Of a stretch of 64,000 nucleotides of DNA, positions 43,948 to 52,006 are shown one piece after another. Source of the stretch: Phycisphaerales bacterium (lineage in GTDB: Bacteria; Planctomycetota; Phycisphaerae; Tepidisphaerales; Tepidisphaeraceae). The notes below the pieces were generated by a model that did no database searches, was not told where the DNA came from, and saw only the letters and a list, made by a program, of their open reading frames with translations. The DNA is taken from assembly GCA_020853095.1 (NCBI GenBank), contig JADYZN010000034.1, forward strand, positions 1-64,000. Reading direction: 5' to 3'. Position 1 is the stretch's first letter, and every line of letters begins with the position of its first letter. A program made the position numbers and the translations under genes.

Positions 43948-45081
43948 TCAACGAAAAACCGCTTCATGCGATGCCAAAGGATTTGCCGCCGACGCCGTGG
44001 ATTCTTCCAGCTTCAACAAGACCTGCGGTCGAGCGACCGGCCGGCCATCAATCAACTGGTCCAGCATCCACACACCCTGCCGTGCCATCTCCTCAAGATT
44101 CACTTCATAGCGCACCGCCGGCAGTGCCAGCGAAAGGGGGCTTCCACGGTTCCACATCGTGATCAGCCGCAGATCCTCCGGCACGCGCACCCCCCGGCCG
44201 GACAAGGCGCGGGTGAATCCCATCGCGATGATGTCGTCCGCGATGATGGCCCCATCGTAAGCCGACAGATCCAATCCCCGCCCCAATTGCAATCCTCGTT
44301 CGACCCAGTTGTCCTGCCAGGTGACCTTCACATCCGCAGCGCTCAGAGACAAACCATTCGCCCCGGCGATTTTGATCAGATCATCAACATGAATGCCTTC
44401 AACGTCGGTGGAGAACCCAACCAGCGCCACCCGATGACAACCCTCTTTGACCATTCTCCTCATCGAGCGATGGGTGAAATCCTCATAATCGATCCAGACC
44501 ACGTTGGCGGCCGCGTGGGGAGTCACCACCCCCACCACCGGAATCGACACCTGTTCGGCCAGATCGACCAGCTCCCGCGGCATCCGGCACAGCGTGATGA
44601 CCCCCGCCACCCGCCGTTCCTCCAGATCCCGCCGCAGGTCGGCAAACCCCTTGGTCTTGTTCCCCCAGGGTTCAGGCGCGTAATACACGCGCATCTCCCG
44701 CGCTTCCTCGTGCAACTGGCAGGAGAGATGATGGGCCATGAGGGATGCGAAGGGGGAAGCCTGCGGATCAAAGACCGATTCGGAGCAATACACCGCCACC
44801 ACCCGCGGCATCAGCGCCTTGCGGACGAACGTTCCCTTGCTTTTATGCCGCACCACCAGGCCGCGATCGGCCAACGCCTTCATCGCCCGCTGCACGGTCT
44901 CGTAACTGATGCTCAATGAGGCCGATATCTGGTGATTGGTCGGGAGTTTTTCGCCCGGCGACAACCGATGGGCCTGAATCTTCTCGCGGATCTGACGTTG
45001 AAGCTGCAAATGAAGCTGCTCGGAACTGGATGAATCCAGCTTTAATTCGGAAAGAACGGTTGAAGTGCTTTGGGAACGCAT
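43948..45081 (-). CDS. GntR-type transcriptional regulator with LacI-like sensor domain
   Basis: A 377-residue repressor of the AraR type. The N-terminal winged helix (about 18-90: LHLQLQRQIREKIQAHRLSP, then TNHQISASLSISYETVQRAM) is GntR-like. The C-terminal about 280 residues are a periplasmic-binding-protein/LacI-like ligand domain (MPRVVAVYCSESVF; RVALVGFSTDVEGIH). It lies upstream of, and in line with, the glycan-degradation genes, so it probably controls them and itself. Two direct repeats just upstream (45085-45119) are candidate operators. Confidence 0.9.
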   Translation of the reverse strand: MRSQSTSTVLSELKLDSSSSEQLHLQLQRQIREKIQAHRLSPGEKLPTNHQISASLSISYETVQRAMKALADRGLVVRHKSKGTFVRKALMPRVVAVYCSESVFDPQASPFASLMAHHLSCQLHEEAREMRVYYAPEPWGNKTKGFADLRRDLEERRVAGVITLCRMPRELVDLAEQVSIPVVGVVTPHAAANVVWIDYEDFTHRSMRRMVKEGCHRVALVGFSTDVEGIHVDDLIKIAGANGLSLSAADVKVTWQDNWVERGLQLGRGLDLSAYDGAIIADDIIAMGFTRALSGRGVRVPEDLRLITMWNRGSPLSLALPAVRYEVNLEEMARQGVWMLDQLIDGRPVARPQVLLKLEESTASAANPLASHEAVFR

Positions 45082-45084
45082 GTC

Positions 45085-45119
45085 TTTATATGCTTTGTCG
45101 TTCTATTTATCTGCTTTGT
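45085..45119. promoter_or_regulatory. Candidate GntR operator: two 14-bp direct repeats
   Basis: TTTATATGCTTTGT (45085-45098) and TTTATCTGCTTTGT (45106-45119) differ at one base and lie 21 bp apart, about two helical turns. They sit directly upstream of the gntR start codon (45081). Confidence 0.5.
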
Positions 45120-45240
45120 ATGCCGTGAAAGTATATCACCGTTTGCCGAACGGTCAATCTTTTTTTGCCACGGCCATTTATTTTCATAAATACTTATTCA
45201 ACAATTAGTTACGACAAACAACGGTCGGTCGGACCCAATA

Positions 45241-45286
45241 AAAAAAACGGAGACATCCAGAATATTCTGGACATCTCCGTTTTTTT
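45241..45286. terminator. Bidirectional hairpin terminator
   Basis: A 23-base arm on each side (AAAAAAACGGAGA ... TCTCCGTTTTTTT, centre AATATT) pairs with only a two-base mismatch. It ends the leftward dehydrogenase gene and isolates it from the gntR promoter region. Confidence 0.85.
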
Positions 45287-45319
45287 GGCTCCTGGCCGCC
45301 ATTGAAAGGCGGAGAGTTG

Positions 45320-46462
45320 TTATATCGTCACGGTCGTCGATTCCTTGTGGCTTTTGAGTGCCGCGGTGAAGAGGCGATGGCTGAGGGCGGCCTCTTGCGG
45401 GGTGACACAGCCAGCGAATTTTTTCAGGGGTTTGCCGTGGATCAATTCATACATGAACGCGGCCCACATTTGTTGGATCGAATCGGAAAAGCCGAACTCG
45501 AAATTGGGGCCGGTGATGGATTTGAACGCCGATTCGTAGCCGGTTTGGACCTGCTGCCAGGTCTGGTCGCCGCCGGTGTAATCCATGACTTCCAGGATTT
45601 TGGGGTTCAGCGAGGACCAGCGGGCGGACTTTTTCGTGCCCCAGATTTCGCTGTACCAGGTGTTTTTCTGGCCCGGCGCGATGCGATGGGTTCGCAACGT
45701 CAGGGGAAAGCCGTTGCCGTCGGCCGGATTGATCGCATCGCACAGCAGCGTGGCGTTGTCCCAGGTCAGACAGGGGGCCATGCCCCCTTTGCCATCCGGC
45801 CGTTCGGAGACGATTTTGGACAGGACCGCGCGCACGGTTTTGGGCGTCCAGCCGGCCCGGAAGGGAACATGGCAGACGTGCAGGCCCAGGTCTCCCATGC
45901 ACCCGTATTCGCCATTGAACTGGATCATGCGTTTCCAGTTGATGGGCTTGTTGGGGTCCAGGTCGCTGCAATGCAGAAACCCGCCGTGTGCTTCGATGAT
46001 CCGGCCGAAGGCGTTGGCTTCGATCATCTCGCCGATGCGCTGCATGGCGGGGAAAAAGGGAAATTCCGACGAGCTGCGAACCAGCACGTTGGGGTGTTCG
46101 GCGATGCACTGGTTGATGGCGTCGTTGGCTTTTTTGTCGATCCCGAAGGGTTTTTCGCCCATCAGGTGTTTGCCGGCCCGGATGACGGCGCAATAAATCT
46201 CCTCGTGCAGATTGTGCGGCACGGCGACGTACACCGCATGCACCTTGGGATTGGCCAGCATGGCCTTGTAATCGTCGGTGATCTGCTCAACGGAAGGGAA
46301 ATTGTCCTTGTACCAGGGATAGAGCGCCGGATTTTTATCGCACAACGCCACGATTTGCGGGCGGCCGTCAAAATCCAGCAGATGCGCCCAGCGGGCGACC
46401 GCCGAGGCGAACTCGCGCCCCATCAACCCGCCGCCGATGATCCCAAAACCGATGGTTTTCAT
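45320..46462 (-). CDS. Gfo/Idh/MocA-family oxidoreductase
   Basis: A 380-residue NAD(P)-dependent dehydrogenase with Rossmann motif TIGFGIIGGGLMGREFA and GEKPFGIDKKA, then a C-terminal substrate domain (GCMGDLGLHVCHVPF). It belongs to a larger-than-average branch (about 380 versus 335 residues for the copy at 14065). It is the last gene of the DeoR-controlled leftward run, separated from the aminotransferase by a palindromic repeat and followed by a strong terminator. Confidence 0.88.
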   Translation of the reverse strand: MKTIGFGIIGGGLMGREFASAVARWAHLLDFDGRPQIVALCDKNPALYPWYKDNFPSVEQITDDYKAMLANPKVHAVYVAVPHNLHEEIYCAVIRAGKHLMGEKPFGIDKKANDAINQCIAEHPNVLVRSSSEFPFFPAMQRIGEMIEANAFGRIIEAHGGFLHCSDLDPNKPINWKRMIQFNGEYGCMGDLGLHVCHVPFRAGWTPKTVRAVLSKIVSERPDGKGGMAPCLTWDNATLLCDAINPADGNGFPLTLRTHRIAPGQKNTWYSEIWGTKKSARWSSLNPKILEVMDYTGGDQTWQQVQTGYESAFKSITGPNFEFGFSDSIQQMWAAFMYELIHGKPLKKFAGCVTPQEAALSHRLFTAALKSHKESTTVTI

Positions 46463-46473
46463 GTTCAATACCG

Positions 46474-46527
46474 GTAGGGCGGGCCTTGGCCCACCAGTTC
46501 AAGTCGGTGGGCCAAGGCCCACCCTAC
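46474..46527. repeat. 22-bp-arm palindromic intergenic repeat
   Basis: GTAGGGCGGGCCTTGGCCCA begins an arm that pairs with the arm at 46506-46527 across a 10-base loop, with a single mismatch in 22. Very similar GTAGGG...GGCCTTGGCCCACC palindromes are dispersed in many bacterial genomes. It lies between the aminotransferase and dehydrogenase genes, so it may shape the shared transcript. Confidence 0.65.
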
Positions 46528-46532
46528 TCCAA

Positions 46533-47906
46533 TCAATATCCCAGCTCTTTGGCGGTTTCGCCGATCGCTTCGTCGATCATGTCCAGACCTTTGAGCAGGA
46601 CTTCATCTTCCATGATGACCGGCGGGCTCATGCGCAGGATGTGCCCGGCCGGAATCCACGCCAGACCCCTGGCGAACGCCTTCTTGTAGACCAGCTCGCC
46701 GGCCTTGTCGAAGGGTTCCTTGGTCTTGCGATCCTTGACCAGCTCGATGCCCATCAGGCAGCCCTTGGCCCGGACATCGCCGACGATCTTGTGGGTCTGC
46801 TTCATCTTTTCCATGCGTTTGAGCGCCAACTCGCCGAGGTGCGTTGATCGCTCCAGGAGGTTTTCCTGCTCGATGACCTCGGTGCTGGCCAGCGCCGCGG
46901 CGCAGGCCATCGGGTTGCCGCCGTAGCTGCTGGAGGCGCTGATCTTCTCGAACGATTCCTTGAACGGCTCGCGGACCGCCACCGCCGTCACCGGGAAGCC
47001 GTTGCCGAACCCTTTGCCGATGGAGACGACATCCGGCACGATGCCCCAGTGTTCGCAGCACAGCCATTTGCCGGTGCGCGCCCAGCTTGTCAGCACCTCG
47101 TCGGCCATCAGCAGAATCTTGTGGTCATCGCAGAATTTCCGGAGCTTGGGGAAGAAATCATCCGGCGGAATGACCGACCCGCCCCACCCCTGGATCGGCT
47201 CCAACACAAATGCCGCCACGTCATGGACGGTCGCCCGCTGGATGTACTCCTCGTAAAACTCGATGTACTTGTCGGTGTCGATCGTGCCATCGGGTTTGGT
47301 CCAGATCGGCCGGTACGGATTGGGCCGCGGAACCATGTGCATGCCCGGGGCGCGCACGCGGCCATAAACCGGCGAGCGAATCTCCGCCAGCGACACCGCA
47401 CCGTAGGTTTTGCCGTGAAAATCATAAAAGCCGGAGATCATCTCGTTGCGGCCGGTCCCGGCGCGCAACACCCGCTGCCCCGCCTCCACCGCGGCCGTGC
47501 CGCAGTCGTAAAACTGGAACCCGTTCAAATCGCCCGGCAGCACCTCGGCGAGCTTCTCGACCAGTTTGGTCTTGATCGGCGTGGTGAAATCGTGAGCGTT
47601 CATCAACTGGCCGGCGTGTTTGGCCACCGCTTCGCTGACCTTGGGGTGACAATGCCCCAGCGTCGTGACGTAAATGCCGGACGAAAAGTCGATGTACTGA
47701 TTGCCATCCACATCCGTCAACGTGCAGCCGTGACCCGATTCAAACGCCACGGGGAACAGCTTGACCTGTCCGCTGAGGCCCTTGAAATATTTCGTGCAGC
47801 GGTCGTGCAGGGATTTGCTCTTTGGCCCCGGTGCCGCCGTCACCATCTTCGGAACTTTTTTGAGGTCCACATGCGCCCAATCGCTTTTTTTCATTGTCGT
47901 GCTCAT
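46533..47906 (-). CDS. Class III (ornithine/GABA-type) aminotransferase
   Basis: A 457-residue PLP aminotransferase. Motifs: DGNQYIDFSSGIYVTTLGHCHP, YDCGTAAVEAGQRVLRAGTG, the Asp in LLMADEVLTSWARTG and the PLP Lys in SIGKGFGNGFPV. Relatives act on 4-aminobutyrate, acetylornithine, taurine or beta-amino acids and on amino-sugar derivatives. The ATG at 47906 is chosen over an in-frame TTG three bases upstream. It lies between the isomerase-like gene and the dehydrogenase; an amino-polyol or amino-acid catabolic step is inferred. Confidence 0.88.
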   Translation of the reverse strand: MSTTMKKSDWAHVDLKKVPKMVTAAPGPKSKSLHDRCTKYFKGLSGQVKLFPVAFESGHGCTLTDVDGNQYIDFSSGIYVTTLGHCHPKVSEAVAKHAGQLMNAHDFTTPIKTKLVEKLAEVLPGDLNGFQFYDCGTAAVEAGQRVLRAGTGRNEMISGFYDFHGKTYGAVSLAEIRSPVYGRVRAPGMHMVPRPNPYRPIWTKPDGTIDTDKYIEFYEEYIQRATVHDVAAFVLEPIQGWGGSVIPPDDFFPKLRKFCDDHKILLMADEVLTSWARTGKWLCCEHWGIVPDVVSIGKGFGNGFPVTAVAVREPFKESFEKISASSSYGGNPMACAAALASTEVIEQENLLERSTHLGELALKRMEKMKQTHKIVGDVRAKGCLMGIELVKDRKTKEPFDKAGELVYKKAFARGLAWIPAGHILRMSPPVIMEDEVLLKGLDMIDEAIGETAKELGY

Positions 47907-47959
47907 CAAATTTACGGCGAGTTATTTCGTCGCCATACTCCTGTAAAAACCATTGACAA

Positions 47960-48676
47960 TCATTTGCGACGGTCCCACGCCTGGCGAACCGCACGCACCA
48001 TTCGTTCCAACATATCCGCCGGATCCGCCGATGCCAGCACGCCACTGGTCGATCCTGTGCCATCCGCACCGGCCTCAATGACCGCCGCCGCATCGTCCGG
48101 CGTACGGATGCCGGCGCTGTTCAGCACCAGGATTTCCGGGTTGACCCCGCGCACCGATTCAACCGATCGCGCGATGAATTCCGCCTGCACCTGCGCCACC
48201 GACCGGTTGCCGCCGATCAGGTCCGGCGGTTCCGCCAGGATGATGTTCGGCCCCAGGTGCGCCAGTGCCGCCGCTTCATCCGGCGAATCCGCGCAAACCA
48301 CCGTGATCAGACCGCTCTGGTCACACCGACGGATCGACCGGGCGATCTGACCCAGGCCCATCGGACGCTCCGAATGATTCAACAGCGCCCCTGCGACGCC
48401 CGCCTCCCGCAGCGCTTCCGGCAGGATGCATCCGCTGGTACTGCCCCGACCCGGCATCACCGCATCCACCTGCGGCGACAGCACCAGCAGTTCGTCGCGC
48501 ATCTGCGCCGCGATGGCCGCCACGTCCACCAGCCCGGCGGTGTACAAGATCGTCACACCCTGTTCGCGGCCGATCCGGGCCGCCACGCGCGCCAGCTCCA
48601 GTGCGACCCGGCCCCACAAATATCCTTTAAGCCCCAGCTCAAAGACCGGCGGACGCAATGTTGCCAGCGAATGCAT
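47960..48676 (-). CDS. Triosephosphate isomerase-like protein, archaeal type
   Basis: A 238-residue TIM barrel of the short, archaeal TpiA type. ALREAGVAGALLNHSERPM holds the catalytic His, NIILAEPPDLIGGN the catalytic Glu, and a Gly-rich phosphate loop follows (GADGTGSTSGVL). A housekeeping bacterial TpiA is normally about 250 residues and sits in a glycolytic operon. Here it lies in a regulated catabolic run, so it may isomerise a related three- or four-carbon phosphate. It starts 2 bases after the YjbQ stop. Confidence 0.82.
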   Translation of the reverse strand: MHSLATLRPPVFELGLKGYLWGRVALELARVAARIGREQGVTILYTAGLVDVAAIAAQMRDELLVLSPQVDAVMPGRGSTSGCILPEALREAGVAGALLNHSERPMGLGQIARSIRRCDQSGLITVVCADSPDEAAALAHLGPNIILAEPPDLIGGNRSVAQVQAEFIARSVESVRGVNPEILVLNSAGIRTPDDAAAVIEAGADGTGSTSGVLASADPADMLERMVRAVRQAWDRRK

Positions 48677-48678
48677 TG

Positions 48679-49176
48679 CTATTCTCCAACAATCTGGATG
48701 CGCAGGTTCCGCCGCCGATTCCGCACCTGGTCAAAGTCAATGAAATATACCTGCCCGAACTCCCCCAGTTCCATTTTGCCGTTCACCAGCGGGATCGTCT
48801 CCGACCGCCCCATCAACGCCGAGCGCAGGTGAGCGTCCGTATTGAGGCTCCACGACGCCTCCTCGCCAAGGTTTTTTGTCGCATGGTCGATGTGCTGCGG
48901 TCCTGGATGCAGATATTGACCTTCGTGCCGACAGGTCGGGGACACCTTCTCCAGCAGGTTGACCATATCCTGCAGAAGAAATTTGGTCCCGTGATAGGTC
49001 TGATCATGCGATTCCTCCTGCAACATCACCGAGCAGGTCGTGTGCTGCGAATAAACCACCACCAGCCCGTTGAGCAGCCTGGATGCCGCCACCGCCTCCT
49101 GAACCTTCGCGGTCACTTCATGAAAATGCACACCCGCACCACTGTGCAGCTCAAAACATGCGTGATAAACACCCAT
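48679..49176 (-). CDS. yjbQ: YjbQ-family (UPF0047) protein
   Basis: A 165-residue protein of the secondary thiamine-phosphate synthase / YjbQ fold. Hallmarks are VVYSQHTTCSVMLQEE near residue 45, NTDAHLRSALMGRSETIPL, and FGQVYFIDFDQVRNRR at the end. The conserved His and Glu residues form a metal site. The true cellular reaction of the family is unclear. The ATG at 49176 avoids overlap with the DeoR gene. It is the second gene of the regulated run, directly before the isomerase. Confidence 0.88.
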   Translation of the reverse strand: MGVYHACFELHSGAGVHFHEVTAKVQEAVAASRLLNGLVVVYSQHTTCSVMLQEESHDQTYHGTKFLLQDMVNLLEKVSPTCRHEGQYLHPGPQHIDHATKNLGEEASWSLNTDAHLRSALMGRSETIPLVNGKMELGEFGQVYFIDFDQVRNRRRNLRIQIVGE

Positions 49177-49189
49177 GATCCAACTCCTG

Positions 49190-49972
49190 TTAACCCACAC
49201 CGTTTGATTGATCGGCCCGCATCACCGCAACCCCGGCACGGCGAAGCGATTGATAGACGTTCCTGTCCGCTTCCCCGGCCGTGATCAACCCCTGCCACCG
49301 CTGCGCCTCGCCGAACCGTGCCAGCGCCGTGCGGCCCAGCTTGGAGGCATCCGCAACCACATAAACCCTCTTCGCGGCCGTAACCATCCGCGTCAGCATC
49401 CGCGCGATTTCAAGCGATTCATTGTAAACAACGCCTTTGAGATCGATCCCATCGGCCCCCACGAACGCCACGTCCGCCCGAAGACCTTCCAGATTGGATT
49501 CGGTCAACGCCCCGGCCAGGTCGGGCGTTCCCCGCCGCAGATAGCCGCCGAGCAGCAACACCTGAATCTGTCCCCGATCCTGCAAGGCCGCGGCGATCGG
49601 CAGCGAGGTCGTGATGACCGTCAACGACTGGCGTTGTCGAAGCTGTTGGGCCAGCGCCAGCGTGGTCGTGCCCGAATCGAGCATGACCGATTCGCCTTCG
49701 CGGACCAGTTCGGCCGCCGCCGTCGCGATGGCGTGCTTGGCGGGTTCGTTTTCCCTGACGCGGGAGAGAAACTGAAATTCAAAGCTCACCTGCTGGGTCG
49801 CCACCGCCCCGCCGTGGGTGCGGACGATTTTTCCCTCCTCCGCCAGAGCCTGCAAATCACGCCGGATGGTCATCCCGCTGACGCCGAATCGTTCGGCCAA
49901 CCGATCCACCGAAAGCTCCCCATCGCTGTGGACCAGCTCGGTGATTTGAAGTTGTCGGGCGTTGAGATTCAT
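49190..49972 (-). CDS. DeoR/GlpR-family transcriptional repressor
   Basis: A 260-residue regulator with an N-terminal helix-turn-helix (VDRLAERFGVSGMTIRRDLQ) and a sugar-phosphate-sensing DeoR C domain (VMLDSGTTTLALAQQL; VAFVGADGIDLKGVVYNE). DeoR proteins typically respond to phosphorylated intermediates of the pathway they repress. This fits its place at the head of the YjbQ-isomerase-aminotransferase-dehydrogenase run. The start is the ATG at 49972; the preceding GTG is also in frame. Three regularly spaced hexamers upstream are candidate binding sites. Confidence 0.92.
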   Translation of the reverse strand: MNLNARQLQITELVHSDGELSVDRLAERFGVSGMTIRRDLQALAEEGKIVRTHGGAVATQQVSFEFQFLSRVRENEPAKHAIATAAAELVREGESVMLDSGTTTLALAQQLRQRQSLTVITTSLPIAAALQDRGQIQVLLLGGYLRRGTPDLAGALTESNLEGLRADVAFVGADGIDLKGVVYNESLEIARMLTRMVTAAKRVYVVADASKLGRTALARFGEAQRWQGLITAGEADRNVYQSLRRAGVAVMRADQSNGVG

Positions 49973-49982
49973 CACAATCCAA

Positions 49983-50008
49983 TGTTCATAATTGTTTAAC
50001 TTTGTTCA
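49983..50008. promoter_or_regulatory. Candidate DeoR operator: three TGTTYA boxes at 10-bp steps
   Basis: TGTTCA (49983-49988), TGTTTA (49993-49998) and TGTTCA (50003-50008) recur exactly every 10 bp on one helix face, 11 bases before the deoR-family start codon. The rest of the gap to 50236 shows no gene. Confidence 0.45.
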
Positions 50009-50236
50009 ATATAAACATCTCGCCCGCGATGTCAAGTTTCATCTCGTTTTCTACATGGAGGCGAAAATATTATCGGAACTCATCGTAAGTGTTGTGTTTT
50101 CAGTCACTTATCAACCTGTCGTCAGCGCATTGCGTATTTGGAGTGGAATTGACGATAATGTTGGGACGCTTTCGCGGTGCGGGGCACCTCGTGGTCCGCC
50201 CGAAAAGCGTAGCTCGTACGAGGCTGTCCTGGCCAG

Positions 50237-52006
50237 ATGGTGACCAGGGCACGAAGTACCGTGGGTTACTTGGCGTACATCCGGCAGGTCCTCCGCCCTC
50301 ACAAGCGACGTTTGATCATCGCGATCATTGCCATGCTTGGCGTGACGCTGGTGGGGCTTATGTCGCCGTTGTTGATTGCGTTGATCATCGACAAGGTTGT
50401 CGGCCAGGGCCGTTACGACCTGTTGTTCCCCATCGCATTGATCCTTCTGTCGCTGCCGCTGCTGAATGGCGTGTTCCAGGCCGTCAGCGATTACACCGTC
50501 ACCTTATTGGGCCAACGACTGGTTTTTGACATTCGTCTGGACCTGTATGAACGGGTGCATCGACTCAGTTGCCGGTACATGCAGAACGCCACCACCGGCA
50601 AGCTGATGGAGCGGCTGCGGGGGGATGTGCAGCAGGTTCAAAACCTGATGACCAACCAGACCCTGTCGCTGGTGGTGCAACTGGTCTGCGCGCTGCTGTC
50701 GCTGGGTTTGATGGCCTATTTGAGCATCCCGATCACCTCGCTGGTGCTGGTGGCGGCGGGATTGTACGTCCTGAATTACAAATTCTTCATCAAACGCATC
50801 CGCCGGGTGCAGCGTCGATACCGTTATAAGATGGACCACCTTTCCAGCCGTGCCCAGGAGCGGCTGACCGGCAGCATCGTGGTCAAAACCTTCGGCCACG
50901 AACGTCAGGAAAGCCGGGCCTTCATCCGGCGTAATTTCGTCGCCGAACGCATTTTTCATCGTTATCGGATGTTGAACCTCGGATACGGCCTGTGCGCCTC
51001 GGGCGTCGCCTGGGGGTGCTACCTGGCGGTGTTGCTGCTGGGAACCCGTGCGGCGGTGATGGGGACGTTGACCTATGGGGCGGTCACGGCCCTGGCGGCG
51101 TACATGTGGCGATTGCTGCAACCGGCGATCCAGTTGGCGGAACTGTCCAACCAGATTCAGCAGGCCAAGGTCTCGATGGACCGCATTTTTGAACTGATGC
51201 TGGCCGAGCCGGATGCCATTGGCCGCCCCGGCAAACGCCTGCCGCGTCTGAGCGGCGAAGTGGCGTTCCAAAACGTCTGCTTCCAGTATGAACCGGGCAA
51301 GCCGGTGTTGAAACACCTGAATCTGTACGTTCAGCCGGGGCAGACCGTCGCGCTGGTCGGCCACACCGGCTGCGGCAAAAGCACGATCGGCAACCTGCTG
51401 TACCGTTATTACGAGCCGCAGGCGGGGCATCTGGAGATCGACGGCCACGACATCTCGACGCTGGACACGCGCTGGTATCGCCGGCATCTGGCGCTGGTGC
51501 CGCAGGATCCGATCGTCTTCGACACGACGATTTATCACAACATCGCCTATGGCCGGGCCGAGGCAACCCGCCAGGAGATCGAACAGGCCGCCCGCGCCGC
51601 CGAACTGGGGCCGCTGCTGGACAACCTGCCGCAGGGCCTGGACACGCCACTGGGCGAATATGGCATCACGTTGTCGGTGGGCGAACGCCAGCGGATGTGC
51701 CTGGCGCGGGCGATCCTGGCCGACCCGGCCATTTTGATCCTCGACGAGGCCACCAGCAGCCTCGACACGCAAAGCGAAACCGCCATTCAACTGGCGATGA
51801 AACGGCTGATGACCAACCGGACCTGCTTTGTCATCGCCCATCGCCTGAGCACGATCGTCAACGCCGATCAGATCGTGGTGATGGACGCCGGCCGGATCAT
51901 GGAAATGGGCACGCACCACCAACTGATGGCCAGAACCGACAGTTATTATCGTCACCTGTTCCTCACGCAAAGTTCGCCGGGGCCGAAGGTCAAGGTGGCG
52001 TCATGA
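50237..52006 (+). CDS. ABC exporter half-transporter 1 (MsbA-like)
   Basis: A 589-residue protein with a six-helix ABC membrane domain (about 1-320) and a nucleotide-binding domain. Walker A is GHTGCGKST, the Q-loop is LVPQDPIVFD and Walker B is ILILDEATSSLD with the catalytic Glu, followed by the H-loop His in VIAHRLST. The signature loop is LSVGERQRM instead of LSGGQ, a degenerate form. It pairs with the next gene (ATGA overlap) as a heterodimer. Substrate unknown; the HlyD gene downstream indicates export across both membranes. Confidence 0.92.
   Translation: MVTRARSTVGYLAYIRQVLRPHKRRLIIAIIAMLGVTLVGLMSPLLIALIIDKVVGQGRYDLLFPIALILLSLPLLNGVFQAVSDYTVTLLGQRLVFDIRLDLYERVHRLSCRYMQNATTGKLMERLRGDVQQVQNLMTNQTLSLVVQLVCALLSLGLMAYLSIPITSLVLVAAGLYVLNYKFFIKRIRRVQRRYRYKMDHLSSRAQERLTGSIVVKTFGHERQESRAFIRRNFVAERIFHRYRMLNLGYGLCASGVAWGCYLAVLLLGTRAAVMGTLTYGAVTALAAYMWRLLQPAIQLAELSNQIQQAKVSMDRIFELMLAEPDAIGRPGKRLPRLSGEVAFQNVCFQYEPGKPVLKHLNLYVQPGQTVALVGHTGCGKSTIGNLLYRYYEPQAGHLEIDGHDISTLDTRWYRRHLALVPQDPIVFDTTIYHNIAYGRAEATRQEIEQAARAAELGPLLDNLPQGLDTPLGEYGITLSVGERQRMCLARAILADPAILILDEATSSLDTQSETAIQLAMKRLMTNRTCFVIAHRLSTIVNADQIVVMDAGRIMEMGTHHQLMARTDSYYRHLFLTQSSPGPKVKVAS

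Noticed and set aside
51697-52002. Long N-terminal extension of the second ABC exporter half
   Set aside because: The sequence is the first exporter gene read in another frame; the ATGA overlap at 52003 marks the start.
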